From Pseudomonadota bacterium (GTDB lineage Bacteria > Pseudomonadota > Gammaproteobacteria > Burkholderiales > Gallionellaceae), in assembly GCA_021783525.1 (NCBI GenBank), contig JAJXTT010000015.1:2101-14342 (forward strand): DNA of 12,242 nt. The letters run 5' to 3'. Below are positions 4,934 through 12,242 of the stretch, in pieces (within the stretch, counting starts at the first letter, position 1; each line of letters opens with the position of its first letter). The position numbers and the translations under genes are program-made. The notes under the pieces were generated by a model, which saw only the letters and a program-made list of their open reading frames with translations, searched no databases and had not been told where the DNA came from.

Positions 4934-6241
4934 ATGGATAAGCCAAACAAGGACATGCCTGGAAGCGAGGCGGCAGTTGCTGCAAAGTCGCAGTCTCCTG
5001 AACAAAACGGCCGGAGGGACTTCATGAAACAGACGGGTGCAATATTGGGTATGGCGGGCATCATGTCGATGGTTCCCATGGGTACTCGTTCAGCCGCGTG
5101 GGCGGGCGGTTCCGATGCGCCGGAACTCAAGGAGGTCAAGGTCGGTTTCATTCCCCTGACTGATTGCGCGTCGGTGGTGATCGCTTCGGTGATGAAGTTC
5201 GATGAAAAATATGGCATCAAGATCATTCCGTCCAAGGAGGCATCCTGGGCTTCCGTGCGCGACAAGGTGGTCAACGGCGAACTGCATGCGGCGCATGTGC
5301 TGTACGGCCTGATTTATGGTGTGCATCTGGGCATAGGCGGCCCCAAGAAGGATATGGCGGTCTTGATGAGCATCAACAACAACGGTCAGGGCATCACGCT
5401 TTCCAGCCAGCTTAAAGATAAAGGTGCGACGACCGGAGACAAATTGAAGAAGCTCATCGAAACGGACAAACGCGACTACACCTTTGCGCAGACTTTCCCC
5501 ACAGGTACGCACGCGATGTGGCTGTATTACTGGCTGGCCAATTACGGTATCGATCCACTCAAGGATGTAAAAAATATCACCGTACCGCCGCCTCAGATGG
5601 TCGCCAACATGCGTGTCGGCAACATGGACGGATTTTGCGTCGGTGAGCCGTGGAACAACCGGGCGATCGCCGACAAGATCGGATTTACTGCAGCGACCAC
5701 GCAGGAGATATGGAAAGACCATCCGGAAAAGGTCCTGGGCACCACGGCGGAATTCGTCCACAAATATCCCAACACGGCCCGGGCCATGATCATGGCCATG
5801 CTGGAAGCGTCCAAATACATCGACGTGATGGCCAACCGCCGCGGCGTCGCGGAGATCATCGCCGACAAGTCGTATATCAACTGCCCGGTGGACATCATCA
5901 ATCAGCGCATGGAAGGGCAATATGAGGACGGCCTTGGCAAGAAGTGGAGCGACCCGAACTACATGAAGTTCTACAACGACGGTGCGGTCAACTTCCCGTA
6001 CCTGTCGGACGGCATGTGGTTCCTCACCCAACACAAGCGCTGGGGGCTGCTCAAGGAAGATCCGGATTACCTGGGCGTCGCCAGACAGATCAACCAGATC
6101 GACTTGTACAAACAAGCGGCATCGCAGGTGAAAGTGCCGATCCCCAGGGATGCGATGCGTACCTCCAGATTGATGGACGGCACGGTGTGGGATGGCAAGG
6201 ATCCGAAGAAATATGCAGCCGGCTTCAAGGTGCGAGCATGA
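4934..6241 (+). CDS. nrtA: Nitrate ABC transporter, periplasmic nitrate-binding protein
   Basis: The 435-residue product starts at ATG 4934, with AAAGG a few bases upstream. It carries a long Tat signal peptide: a polar stretch, GRRDFMK (Arg27-Arg28), a hydrophobic region and a likely cut after the AWA at residues 55-57, so it should fold in the cytoplasm and act in the periplasm. The mature part matches the NrtA/NasF/CmpA binding-protein family: the opening VKVGFIPLTDCASVV, ELHAAHVLYGLIYGVHLGIGG, FAQTFPTGTHAMWLYYWLANYGIDP, and VANMRVGNMDGFCVGEPWNNRAI. Length is normal for NrtA. It delivers nitrate, and perhaps nitrite, to NrtB/NrtD. The signal peptide argues against it being a cytoplasmic NasS sensor. 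Its stop overlaps the nrtB start (ATGA), so the two are translationally coupled. Confidence 0.93.
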   Translation: MDKPNKDMPGSEAAVAAKSQSPEQNGRRDFMKQTGAILGMAGIMSMVPMGTRSAAWAGGSDAPELKEVKVGFIPLTDCASVVIASVMKFDEKYGIKIIPSKEASWASVRDKVVNGELHAAHVLYGLIYGVHLGIGGPKKDMAVLMSINNNGQGITLSSQLKDKGATTGDKLKKLIETDKRDYTFAQTFPTGTHAMWLYYWLANYGIDPLKDVKNITVPPPQMVANMRVGNMDGFCVGEPWNNRAIADKIGFTAATTQEIWKDHPEKVLGTTAEFVHKYPNTARAMIMAMLEASKYIDVMANRRGVAEIIADKSYINCPVDIINQRMEGQYEDGLGKKWSDPNYMKFYNDGAVNFPYLSDGMWFLTQHKRWGLLKEDPDYLGVARQINQIDLYKQAASQVKVPIPRDAMRTSRLMDGTVWDGKDPKKYAAGFKVRA

Positions 6242-7011
6242 CCAAGGCCGGCAAATACCTTGTGGAGGACCTGTTTCCGCCTGTCGTTGGCCTGGGATTG
6301 TTCATCCTCATCTGGGCACTGCTGGCGCATGGCAGCGAAACGCTGCCGGGGCCGGTCAAGACCTGGCATTCGGCGGTCAGCCTGTTCAGCGATCCGTTCT
6401 ACCAGAAAGGGCCGAACGATCAGGGCATAGGCTGGAACATCCTCAATTCGCTGGGGCGGGTCGGCATCGGCTTCGGGCTGGCTGCGCTGATTGGTATTCC
6501 GCTCGGGTTCATGATCGGGCGCTTCGGCTTCCTGGACAAGATGACCTCGCCCATCGTGAGCATGCTCAGGCCGGTATCTCCGCTGGCCTGGCTGCCGATC
6601 GGGCTGCTGGTATTCAAGGCGGCCAATCCCGCAGCCATCTGGGTGATCTTCATCTCCAGCATCTGGCCGATGATCATCAACACCGCGGTCGGGGTGCGCC
6701 AGTTGCCGCAGGATTACCTGAACGTGGCCCGGGTGCTCAACCTGTCCGAATGGAAGGTGTTCACCAAGATATTGTTCCCGGCAACCTTGCCCTACATGCT
6801 GACCGGCATCCGCCTGGCGATCGGCACCGCATGGCTGGTGATCGTTGCGGCGGAAATGCTGACCGGCGGCGTGGGCATCGGGTTCTGGGTGTGGGACGAA
6901 TGGAACAACCTGAACGTCGAGCACATCATCATCGCGATCTTCGTCGTCGGCATCGTCGGCCTGCTGCTGGAGACGATGCTAATCCAGATCGCCAAACGAT
7001 TCAGTTATTGA
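6238..7011 (+). CDS. nrtB: Nitrate ABC transporter, permease
   Basis: The 257-residue integral membrane protein starts at ATG 6238, overlapping the nrtA stop by four bases. The first membrane helix lies at about residues 13-30. Several more hydrophobic segments follow, consistent with the usual five to six. The cytoplasmic EAA-type coupling loop is visible as VARVLNLSEWKVFTKILFP, which would contact the ATPase NrtD. The late segment with GTAWLVIVAAEM and GGVGIGFWVWDEWNNLN is characteristic of nitrate/sulfonate/taurine permeases (NrtB/SsuC/TauC), and the linkage to nrtA, nirB and nasA settles nitrate as the substrate. Only one permease gene is present, so it should work as a homodimer. nrtD starts 11 bases after the stop. 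Confidence 0.92.
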   Translation: MTKAGKYLVEDLFPPVVGLGLFILIWALLAHGSETLPGPVKTWHSAVSLFSDPFYQKGPNDQGIGWNILNSLGRVGIGFGLAALIGIPLGFMIGRFGFLDKMTSPIVSMLRPVSPLAWLPIGLLVFKAANPAAIWVIFISSIWPMIINTAVGVRQLPQDYLNVARVLNLSEWKVFTKILFPATLPYMLTGIRLAIGTAWLVIVAAEMLTGGVGIGFWVWDEWNNLNVEHIIIAIFVVGIVGLLLETMLIQIAKRFSY

Positions 7012-7022
7012 ACGAGAGCGCC

Positions 7023-7814
7023 ATGAAAAAGTATGTGCAAATAGAGAATGTGCAGATGTCGTTCGATACCAGGCAGGGCACTTTCGTCGCGCTCAGGGAC
7101 ATCGATCTCAGGATCGACCCCGGCGAGTTCGTCACGCTGATCGGGCACTCGGGCTGCGGCAAATCCACGCTGCTCAATCTGATCGCCGGGCTGCTGATGC
7201 CGACCGACGGGATCATGCTCTGCGCCGATCGCGAGATCGCCGGGCCGGGACCGGATCGCGGCGTGGTGTTCCAGAATCACTCGCTGTTGCCCTGGCTGAC
7301 CTGCTTTGAGAATGTCCACCTAGCCGTCGAGCGCGTGTTCGGAGCGACTGAGAGTCATGAGCAACTCCGGCAGCGGGCCAGCGGCGCGCTCGCAATGGTG
7401 CACCTGACCCATGCAGAACATAAATATCCGCATGAAGTGTCGGGCGGCATGAAACAGCGTGTCGGCATCGCGCGGGCACTCTCCATGCAGCCCAAGGTCC
7501 TGTTGATGGACGAGCCGTTCGGCGCGCTGGATGCCCTCACGCGCGCGCACCTGCAGGATGAGCTGATGAAGATCGTGGCGGCAACGAACAGCACGGTGGT
7601 GATGGTCACGCACGATGTGGACGAAGCGGTGTTGCTGTCCGACCGCATCGTGATGATGACCAACGGCCCGGCGGCGACCATAGGCGAAATCCTGTCCGTG
7701 GACCTGCCGAAGCCGCGCAATCGCGTGGCCCTGGCAAACGATGCGCGCTACCACCAGTTGCGGGGCGCGGTGCTGGAATTCCTGTATCAGAAGCAGGCGA
7801 AAGAAGCGGCCTGA
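7023..7814 (+). CDS. nrtD: Nitrate ABC transporter, ATP-binding subunit
   Basis: The 263-residue product starts at ATG 7023 after a weak GAGAG ribosome binding site. It has every ABC ATPase element in order: Walker A GHSGCGKST (41-49), Q-loop VVFQNHSLLPW, signature VSGGMKQRV (139-147), Walker B LLMDEP with Asp163-Glu164, D-loop FGALD and switch His197. The length and the Q-loop are those of the NrtD/SsuB/TauB group. It lacks the extra NrtA-like C-terminal domain of cyanobacterial NrtC, and no nrtC is present, so a homodimer of this protein should power nitrate uptake. The stop is followed 35 bases later by the second ANTAR leader, so transcripts from the nrt promoter meet a second checkpoint before nirB. 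Confidence 0.93.
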   Translation: MKKYVQIENVQMSFDTRQGTFVALRDIDLRIDPGEFVTLIGHSGCGKSTLLNLIAGLLMPTDGIMLCADREIAGPGPDRGVVFQNHSLLPWLTCFENVHLAVERVFGATESHEQLRQRASGALAMVHLTHAEHKYPHEVSGGMKQRVGIARALSMQPKVLLMDEPFGALDALTRAHLQDELMKIVAATNSTVVMVTHDVDEAVLLSDRIVMMTNGPAATIGEILSVDLPKPRNRVALANDARYHQLRGAVLEFLYQKQAKEAA

Positions 7815-7849
7815 CTTCACCGGCTGAAAGCGGCAACAGATAACGGAAG

Positions 7850-7902
7850 CGGCCCAACGGCGGGTCGTGATCCCGGAAAGCATCAACGACAAAGGCGTCG
7901 TT
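7850..7902 (+). promoter_or_regulatory. Second ANTAR-target leader RNA (P1 and P2 hairpins) before nirB
   Basis: P1: stem 7850-7855 (CGGCCC) with 7862-7867 (GGGTCG, one G-U pair) and loop AACGGC at 7856-7861, the same six bases as in the nrtA leader. P2: stem 7885-7890 (AACGAC) with 7897-7902 (GTCGTT), six perfect pairs, and loop AAAGGC at 7891-7896. Both loops have A at position 1 and G at position 4. P2 overlaps the 5' arm of the terminator at 7894-7930. No convincing promoter lies in the 35 bases after nrtD, so this leader probably controls read-through from the nrt genes. Confidence 0.82.
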
Positions 7903-7930
7903 CCGGCTTGCAGCCGGACGGCGCTTTTTT
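7894..7930 (+). terminator. Regulated intrinsic terminator (attenuator) in the nirB leader
   Basis: TCCGGC (7902-7907) pairs with GCCGGA (7913-7918) around a five-base loop. After one bulged T (7901), 7894-7900 pairs with 7919-7925, including two G-U pairs. Six T follow at 7925-7930. The 5' arm shares 7894-7902 with the second ANTAR hairpin, so the two folds compete. Confidence 0.85.
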
Positions 7931-7947
7931 ATTGGAAGGAGTGGATG

Positions 7948-10392
7948 ATGAAAAGCAACAAGGTAAGACTGGTAGTGATCGGCAACGGCATGGCTGGTAT
8001 GCGCACCGTTGAGGAGCTGCTCAAGATGTCGGCGGACGAATTCGACATCACGGTGTTCGGCGCCGAGCCGCAGCCCAATTACAACCGCATCCTGCTGTCG
8101 CCCGTGCTGTCCGGCGAGATGTCGTTCCAGGACACGATCCTGAACGACTGGAGCTGGTATGAGCAGAACCGCATCACGCTGCATGCGGGCAAGACAGTGA
8201 CCAGGATCGACCGGGTCGGCCGGGCGGTCGAGACGGCGGACGGCATGACTGTGCCCTATGACCGCCTGCTCATCGCAACGGGTTCCAATCCGGTCATGCT
8301 GCCGATTCCGGGCATCGATCTGCCCGGCGTGCTGGGCTACCGCAGCATCGACGATGTGGAGAACATGCTGGGCATGGCCAGCGCGAGAAAACGCGCGGTC
8401 GTGATCGGCGGTGGCCTGCTCGGGCTGGAAGCGGCAAACGGCCTGTCCCTGCGCGGCATGGATGTATCGGTCGTGCACCTGTGCGACTGGCCGATGGAAC
8501 GCCAGCTGGACAAGGCCGGCGGAGACCTGCTCAAGGAGGCGCTGGAAAAGCGCGGCCTGAAGTTCTACCTGTCGCGGCAGACCGAAGCCCTCCTGGGCGA
8601 GACCGCCGTCACGGGCCTGCGCTTCAAGGATGGCGAGGAGATCCCGGCCGACATGGTCGTGATGTCGGCAGGCATCCGTCCCAACATCGCGCTGGCCAAG
8701 TCGGCGGGGATACACTGCGAACGCGGCATCGTGGTCAGCGACACCATGCAGACCTACGATCCGAAGATCTATTCCGTGGGCGAATGCGTACAGCACCGCG
8801 GGCAGACCTACGGTCTGGTCGCACCACTGTTCGAGCAGGCCAAGGTCGCTGCGAACCATCTCGCCCGTTATGGAGGGATGCGCTACGAAGGTTCCTCGGT
8901 ATCGACCAAGCTCAAGGTGACGGGCATCGACCTGTTCTCTGCCGGTGATTTCAATCCGGGTGAAGCCGACGAAGAACTGCTGCTGCAGGACTCCGCAAGA
9001 GGCGTGTACAAGAAACTGGTGCTGCGCGACAACAAATTGCGCGGTGCGGTGATGTACGGCGATACCGTGGACGGCCCCTGGTATTTCCAGATGATGCGCG
9101 ACGGAACGGATGTGTCCGAATTGCGCGAGCATCTCCTGTTCGGACAGGTGCATATGGGAGATTCGGGCCTCGGCGGAGTGTCGAGCGTCGCGAACATGCC
9201 TGATACGGCGGAGATCTGCGGATGCAACGGCGTGTGCAAGGGTGCGATCGTGAATGCCATCGTCGACAAGAAACTGTTCACGCTGGAAGAGGTGCGCGCC
9301 CATACCAAGGCATCCGCCTCGTGCGGCTCCTGCACCGGCCTCGTCGAAGCCATCCTGGCTAACACGGTGGGCGGCGATTATTCCGCCAAGCCCAGCAAAA
9401 AGCCGATCTGCGGCTGCACCGAACATGCGCACCCGGATGTGCAGCAGGCCATCCGCGAGCTCGGCGTGAAGACGATCCGTGACCTGATGCAGGCATTGAA
9501 TTGGAAGACCCCGGACGGCTGCCATGTGTGCCGGCCCGTGCTGAACTACTATCTGCTGGCTGCATGGCCTGGCGAATACGAGGACGACAGCCATTCGCGT
9601 TTCGTCAACGAACGCGTGCATGCCAACATCCAGAAGGACGGCACGTATTCGGTGATCCCGCGCATATGGGGCGGCGTGACGTCGCCCTCCGAGTTGCGCG
9701 CGATCGCCGAGATCGCCGAACGCTATGAAGTGCCCACCGTCCACATCACCGGCGGACAGCGCATCGGCCTGTACGGGATCACCAAGGAGAACCTGCCCAG
9801 GATGTGGGGCGAACTGGTCGAGGCCGGCTTCGTTTCCGGTCATGCCTACGGCAAGGCGTTGCGCACCGTCAAGACTTGCGTGGGCTCCGACTGGTGCCGT
9901 TTCGGCACGCAGGACTCGACCGGGCTGGGCATCAAGGTCGAGAAGATGACCTGGGGTTCCTGGACGCCGCACAAATTCAAGATCGCCGTTTCAGGCTGCC
10001 CGCGCAACTGCGCCGAAGCCACCATCAAGGATTTCGGCGTGGTGTGCGTGGATTCCGGCTACGAGATCCATGTGGGCGGGAATGGCGGCGTCAAGGTGCG
10101 CGTCACCGACTTCCTGTGCAAGGTCGAGACCGAAGCGGACGTGTTGGAGTACTGCGGTGCCTTCATGCAACTCTATCGCGAACAAGCCAATTACATGGAA
10201 CGCACCGCCCCGTGGATAGAGCGTGTCGGGCTCGCCCACATCAAACAGCACGTCGTCGAGAGCAAGGCAGAGCGAGCCGAGCTTTACGCACGTTTCCTGA
10301 AATCGCAACACTACTCGCAGGACGACCCGTGGAAAGAGCGCGCCGCAGGCAAAGACGCGCAGGAATATACGCCGCTTGCCACCATCGAATAA
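7948..10392 (+). CDS. nirB: Assimilatory nitrite reductase [NAD(P)H], large subunit
   Basis: The 814-residue product is placed at ATG 7948, six bases after AAGGAG (7936-7941); an adjacent ATG at 7945 is only three bases away from that site. It reduces nitrite to ammonium in the cytoplasm with electrons from NAD(P)H. Domains in order: FAD site GNGMAG (12-17), NAD(P)H site GGGLLGLEAANG (about 154-165), a BFD-type [2Fe-2S] motif with Cys424, Cys426, Cys459 and Cys462, a second four-Cys motif (Cys488, Cys490, Cys525, Cys528), the ferredoxin-like half domain, and the siroheme/[4Fe-4S] site with Cys644, Cys650, Cys684 and Cys688 (C-x5-C and C-x3-C). Length and all key residues are normal. The alternative GTG at 7867 would translate through the attenuator and was rejected. 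nirD follows after ten bases. Confidence 0.95.
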   Translation: MKSNKVRLVVIGNGMAGMRTVEELLKMSADEFDITVFGAEPQPNYNRILLSPVLSGEMSFQDTILNDWSWYEQNRITLHAGKTVTRIDRVGRAVETADGMTVPYDRLLIATGSNPVMLPIPGIDLPGVLGYRSIDDVENMLGMASARKRAVVIGGGLLGLEAANGLSLRGMDVSVVHLCDWPMERQLDKAGGDLLKEALEKRGLKFYLSRQTEALLGETAVTGLRFKDGEEIPADMVVMSAGIRPNIALAKSAGIHCERGIVVSDTMQTYDPKIYSVGECVQHRGQTYGLVAPLFEQAKVAANHLARYGGMRYEGSSVSTKLKVTGIDLFSAGDFNPGEADEELLLQDSARGVYKKLVLRDNKLRGAVMYGDTVDGPWYFQMMRDGTDVSELREHLLFGQVHMGDSGLGGVSSVANMPDTAEICGCNGVCKGAIVNAIVDKKLFTLEEVRAHTKASASCGSCTGLVEAILANTVGGDYSAKPSKKPICGCTEHAHPDVQQAIRELGVKTIRDLMQALNWKTPDGCHVCRPVLNYYLLAAWPGEYEDDSHSRFVNERVHANIQKDGTYSVIPRIWGGVTSPSELRAIAEIAERYEVPTVHITGGQRIGLYGITKENLPRMWGELVEAGFVSGHAYGKALRTVKTCVGSDWCRFGTQDSTGLGIKVEKMTWGSWTPHKFKIAVSGCPRNCAEATIKDFGVVCVDSGYEIHVGGNGGVKVRVTDFLCKVETEADVLEYCGAFMQLYREQANYMERTAPWIERVGLAHIKQHVVESKAERAELYARFLKSQHYSQDDPWKERAAGKDAQEYTPLATIE

Positions 10393-10402
10393 GGAGAACG
10401 CA

Positions 10403-10729
10403 ATGAACTGGATACAAATCGGCAAGCTGGAAGACATCCCCCGCCAGGGTTCGCGCGTGATCAATACCGCCTCCGGCGAGATCGCCCTGTTTCGCAGTGT
10501 GGACGACCAGGTGTTCGCGCTGGGCAACCGTTGTCCGCACAAGGGCGGGCCGCTGGCACAGGGCATCGTGCATGGCAATCGCGTCACCTGTCCCCTGCAC
10601 AGCTGGGTGATCGACCTGGAATCGGGTTCCGCCGTCGCGCCCGATGTCGGCTGTGCCCGTCGTTATGAAGTGCGGGTCGCGCATGACGTGTTGTTCATCG
10701 AAGCCGAGGCTGGGGTATGTCGGGCATGA
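10403..10729 (+). CDS. nirD: Nitrite reductase small subunit, Rieske-type
   Basis: The 108-residue product starts at ATG 10403, with AAGGAG six bases upstream and overlapping the nirB stop. It is a single Rieske-fold domain and the normal size for NirD. The full ligand set of a [2Fe-2S] Rieske centre is present: Cys44-Pro-His46 and Cys63-Pro-Leu-His66, separated by 16 residues. Some NirD proteins, such as that of enteric bacteria, lack these ligands, so this subunit may carry a real cluster and pass electrons to or within NirB. Its position directly behind nirB supports a NirBD complex. Confidence 0.93.
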   Translation: MNWIQIGKLEDIPRQGSRVINTASGEIALFRSVDDQVFALGNRCPHKGGPLAQGIVHGNRVTCPLHSWVIDLESGSAVAPDVGCARRYEVRVAHDVLFIEAEAGVCRA

Positions 10730-10787
10730 ATCATCCAAACGGCCCGCGCTTTACCTGTAATCGAAATACTTATAAAGGAGAGTGACC

Positions 10788-11609
10788 ATGTATATCGAAA
10801 CGATCCGGAAGTTCGCGGAACTGGCCGAGCAAAAGGCCGCCGCCGTGCGTGATTCGGCGCCGGCGTTTTTTGTCGCCTCGATGATGGCCGGAGCTTATGT
10901 CGGGCTGGCGATCATCCTGATCTTCAGTGTCGGCGCAAAGGCCGATCCGGCCTACCAGAAACTCATCATGGGTGCGTCTTTCGGCATCGCCCTCACGCTG
11001 GTGGTGTTTGCGGGCTCGGAACTGTATACAGGACACACCATGATCATGCCGATCGGATGGTTGCGTCGCCGGATCGGGCTTGCCGATGTCGGCAGGGTCT
11101 GGGCGATCGGGTGGTCCGGCAACCTGGCAGGTGCGGTGTTGTTGGCTTTGATCTTCGTCGCGGGCGGCGGTGGCGCGCTGCTTTCGGACGGTGCCCCGCT
11201 GTTGTTCAAGGTTGCCAGTGCCAAGATGAACGCGCCTGCATTCGAGTTGGTCATGCGGGGAATATTATGTAACTGGCTGGTGTGCCTGGCACTCTGGATG
11301 GCGGCTCGCACGTCGAGCGACGCGGCAAAACTGGGGATGATCTTCTGGTGCCTGTTTGCATTCATTGCCAGCGGCTATGAGCACTCCGTTGCCAACATGA
11401 CGATCTTTGCCATCGCACTGCTGGGTGAGCATCCGGATACCGTGAGCCTGGCCGGCATGGGACACAATCTATTGTGGGTAACCTTGGGCAACACGATCAG
11501 CGGCACGATTTTCATGGCTGCGGCCTACTGGTTTGCTTCGGGCTCATCCTCGGGCGTCAAGACTGCGGATGCAACGACCGGGGATGTTGTTACCGACCTG
11601 GAGAGTTGA
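10788..11609 (+). CDS. nirC: Formate/nitrite transporter family channel, nitrite type
   Basis: The 273-residue membrane protein starts at ATG 10788, seven bases after AAGGAG (10775-10780); a GTG six bases earlier is too close to that site. It has the FNT layout with six predicted helices: a first helix with SMMAGAYVGLAIIL, FAGSELYTGHTM in the second re-entrant region, RGILCNWLVCLALWMA, and SGYEHSVANMTIF, which contains the central pore histidine. FNT pentamers pass small monovalent anions; the place between nirD and nasA makes nitrite the likely substrate, for export of excess or uptake. The last 20 residues are polar and probably cytoplasmic. Nitrate import is already provided by NrtABD. Confidence 0.92.
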   Translation: MYIETIRKFAELAEQKAAAVRDSAPAFFVASMMAGAYVGLAIILIFSVGAKADPAYQKLIMGASFGIALTLVVFAGSELYTGHTMIMPIGWLRRRIGLADVGRVWAIGWSGNLAGAVLLALIFVAGGGGALLSDGAPLLFKVASAKMNAPAFELVMRGILCNWLVCLALWMAARTSSDAAKLGMIFWCLFAFIASGYEHSVANMTIFAIALLGEHPDTVSLAGMGHNLLWVTLGNTISGTIFMAAAYWFASGSSSGVKTADATTGDVVTDLES

Positions 11610-11611
11610 CC

Positions 11612-12242
11612 GTGCCGGGCACAGCTTATCCAGCAACCATCCGCAGCACCTGCCCCTATTGCGGGGTAGGCTGCGGTGTGGCGGTGACGGTGGGGGCTGA
11701 TGGCGTGAGCCTGACAGGAGACTCCAGACATCCGGCGAACCTGGGGAGGCTGTGTTCCAAAGGCGTGGCACTGGCCGAGACGCTGGACCACGAAGGAAGA
11801 TTGCTGTATCCGCTGGTCAACGGTCAGCGCGTTTCCTGGGACGACGCGCTCGATCAGGTTGCATGCCGGTTCAGGAAAATCATTGACGAACACGGGCCGG
11901 ATGCGGTGGCGTTCTATGTTTCCGGCCAGCTCCTGACCGAAGACTATTACGTTGCCAACAAACTGATGAAAGGGTTCATCGGCAGCGCGAACATCGACAC
12001 CAACTCACGCTTGTGCATGTCGTCGGCGGTGGCCGCGCACAAACGCGCTTTTGGCGCCGATGTGGTGCCTGTCTGCTACGAGGATATCGAGGCCGCCGAT
12101 CTCGTCGTCATCACTGGCTCGAACTATGCCTGGGCACATCCCGTGCTCTACCAGCGGCTGGCCGCAGCGAAGAAGGCGCGCCCCGACATGCGGGTGGTGG
12201 TTATCGATCCGCGCCGCACGCCGACCTGCGACATCGCCGATC
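11612..12242 (+). CDS. nasA: Assimilatory nitrate reductase, catalytic subunit, N-terminal part (cut by the right edge)
   Basis: The gene begins at GTG 11612, two bases after the nirC stop and six bases after GGAGAG (11600-11605), and is open to the window end with 210 residues. Cys14, Cys17, Cys21 and Cys48 (C-x2-C-x3-C and LCSKG) form the [4Fe-4S] site of molybdopterin oxidoreductases, with Lys50 as the usual electron-transfer lysine. Residues 125-145 (GSANIDTNSRLCMSSAVAA) and the Rossmann-like segments ending in VITGSNYAWAHP and VVVIDPRRT match NasA/NarB. Cys133 in the NSRLCM motif is conserved in this group of assimilatory and periplasmic-type enzymes. It reduces nitrate to nitrite in the cytoplasm. 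The rest of the protein and its electron donor domain or partner are outside the window. Confidence 0.92.
   Translation, partial: MPGTAYPATIRSTCPYCGVGCGVAVTVGADGVSLTGDSRHPANLGRLCSKGVALAETLDHEGRLLYPLVNGQRVSWDDALDQVACRFRKIIDEHGPDAVAFYVSGQLLTEDYYVANKLMKGFIGSANIDTNSRLCMSSAVAAHKRAFGADVVPVCYEDIEAADLVVITGSNYAWAHPVLYQRLAAAKKARPDMRVVVIDPRRTPTCDIAD

Noticed and set aside
6192..7022. Rightward extension of the nrtD frame upstream to 6192
   Set aside because: This part is the wrong frame of nrtB and is Arg/Gly/His-rich without any domain. nrtD begins at ATG 7023.
7816..7844. Possible sigma-70 promoter (TTCACC, 17 bases, GATAAC) before nirB
   Set aside because: Both boxes match only four of six bases, and the start would fall at about 7851, inside the 5' arm of hairpin P1, so a full P1 would not be made.
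7867..7947. GTG start at 7867 for nirB
   Set aside because: It would translate through the second ANTAR hairpin and terminator. The resulting N-terminus is not NirB-like and there is no ribosome site, while ATG 7948 has AAGGAG.
7606..9972. A 788-codon open frame on the minus strand opposite nrtD and nirB
   Set aside because: It lies opposite nirB, whose motifs and cofactor ligands are all intact. It has no ribosome site and low-complexity His/Arg/Ala-rich composition, typical of the antisense frame of GC-rich codons.
10730..10787. Possible promoter with TATAAA just before nirC
   Set aside because: The TATAAA runs into the ribosome binding site, no -35 box fits, and the short spacing suggests nirC is co-transcribed with nirD.
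10952..11365. Minus-strand frames opposite nirC
   Set aside because: nirC has clear FNT motifs in the plus frame; the minus frames have no ribosome site or domain.

Overview
This window looks like chromosomal DNA of a Gram-negative, probably betaproteobacterial, organism. That is an inference from an outer-membrane beta-barrel gene, a Sec lipoprotein, a GspE/PilB-type ATPase, sigma-54 promoters with NtrC-like sites, and the gene content nrtABD-nirBD-nirC-nasA. Something in the Nitrosomonadales/Gallionellaceae range would fit, but the genus cannot be fixed from the sequence alone. No mobile element, CRISPR array, rRNA or tRNA was found.

The left third (1-3430) is a mixed neighbourhood. A leftward GspE/PilB-family ATPase gene runs off the left edge, with its own sigma-70-like promoter. 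After a roughly 360-base gap come three rightward genes: an AT-rich predicted outer-membrane beta-barrel protein, an alpha/beta hydrolase and a small DUF4156/RcsF-like lipoprotein. The lipoprotein gene is followed by a clear intrinsic terminator. A small leftward ABM-domain (YgiN-like) gene lies next, divergent from the nitrate genes.

The right two thirds (about 3948-12242) form a nitrate assimilation locus, all rightward. They encode an ANTAR-domain response regulator of the NasT type, a nitrate ABC importer (Tat-exported binding protein nrtA, permease nrtB, ATPase nrtD), NADH nitrite reductase (nirB, nirD), a formate/nitrite-type channel (nirC) and the start of the molybdenum nitrate reductase (nasA, cut by the right edge). 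Nitrate would enter through NrtABD, be reduced to nitrite by NasA and then to ammonium by NirBD, with NirC moving nitrite.

The most informative part is the regulatory layer. nasT and nrtA each have a near-perfect sigma-54 promoter, and a pair of NtrC-like sites lies upstream of the nasT promoter. Two separate leaders, one before nrtA and one inside the operon before nirB, each carry two hairpins with six-base loops having A at position 1 and G at position 4, followed by an intrinsic terminator. In each leader the second hairpin uses the same bases as the 5' arm of the terminator. This is the architecture of ANTAR-controlled antitermination. The locus can therefore be read as a two-input circuit: nitrogen limitation (NtrC/sigma-54) starts transcription, and NasT in its active state lets polymerase pass, with a second checkpoint before nitrite reductase. 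No nasS-like sensor gene lies beside nasT in this window.
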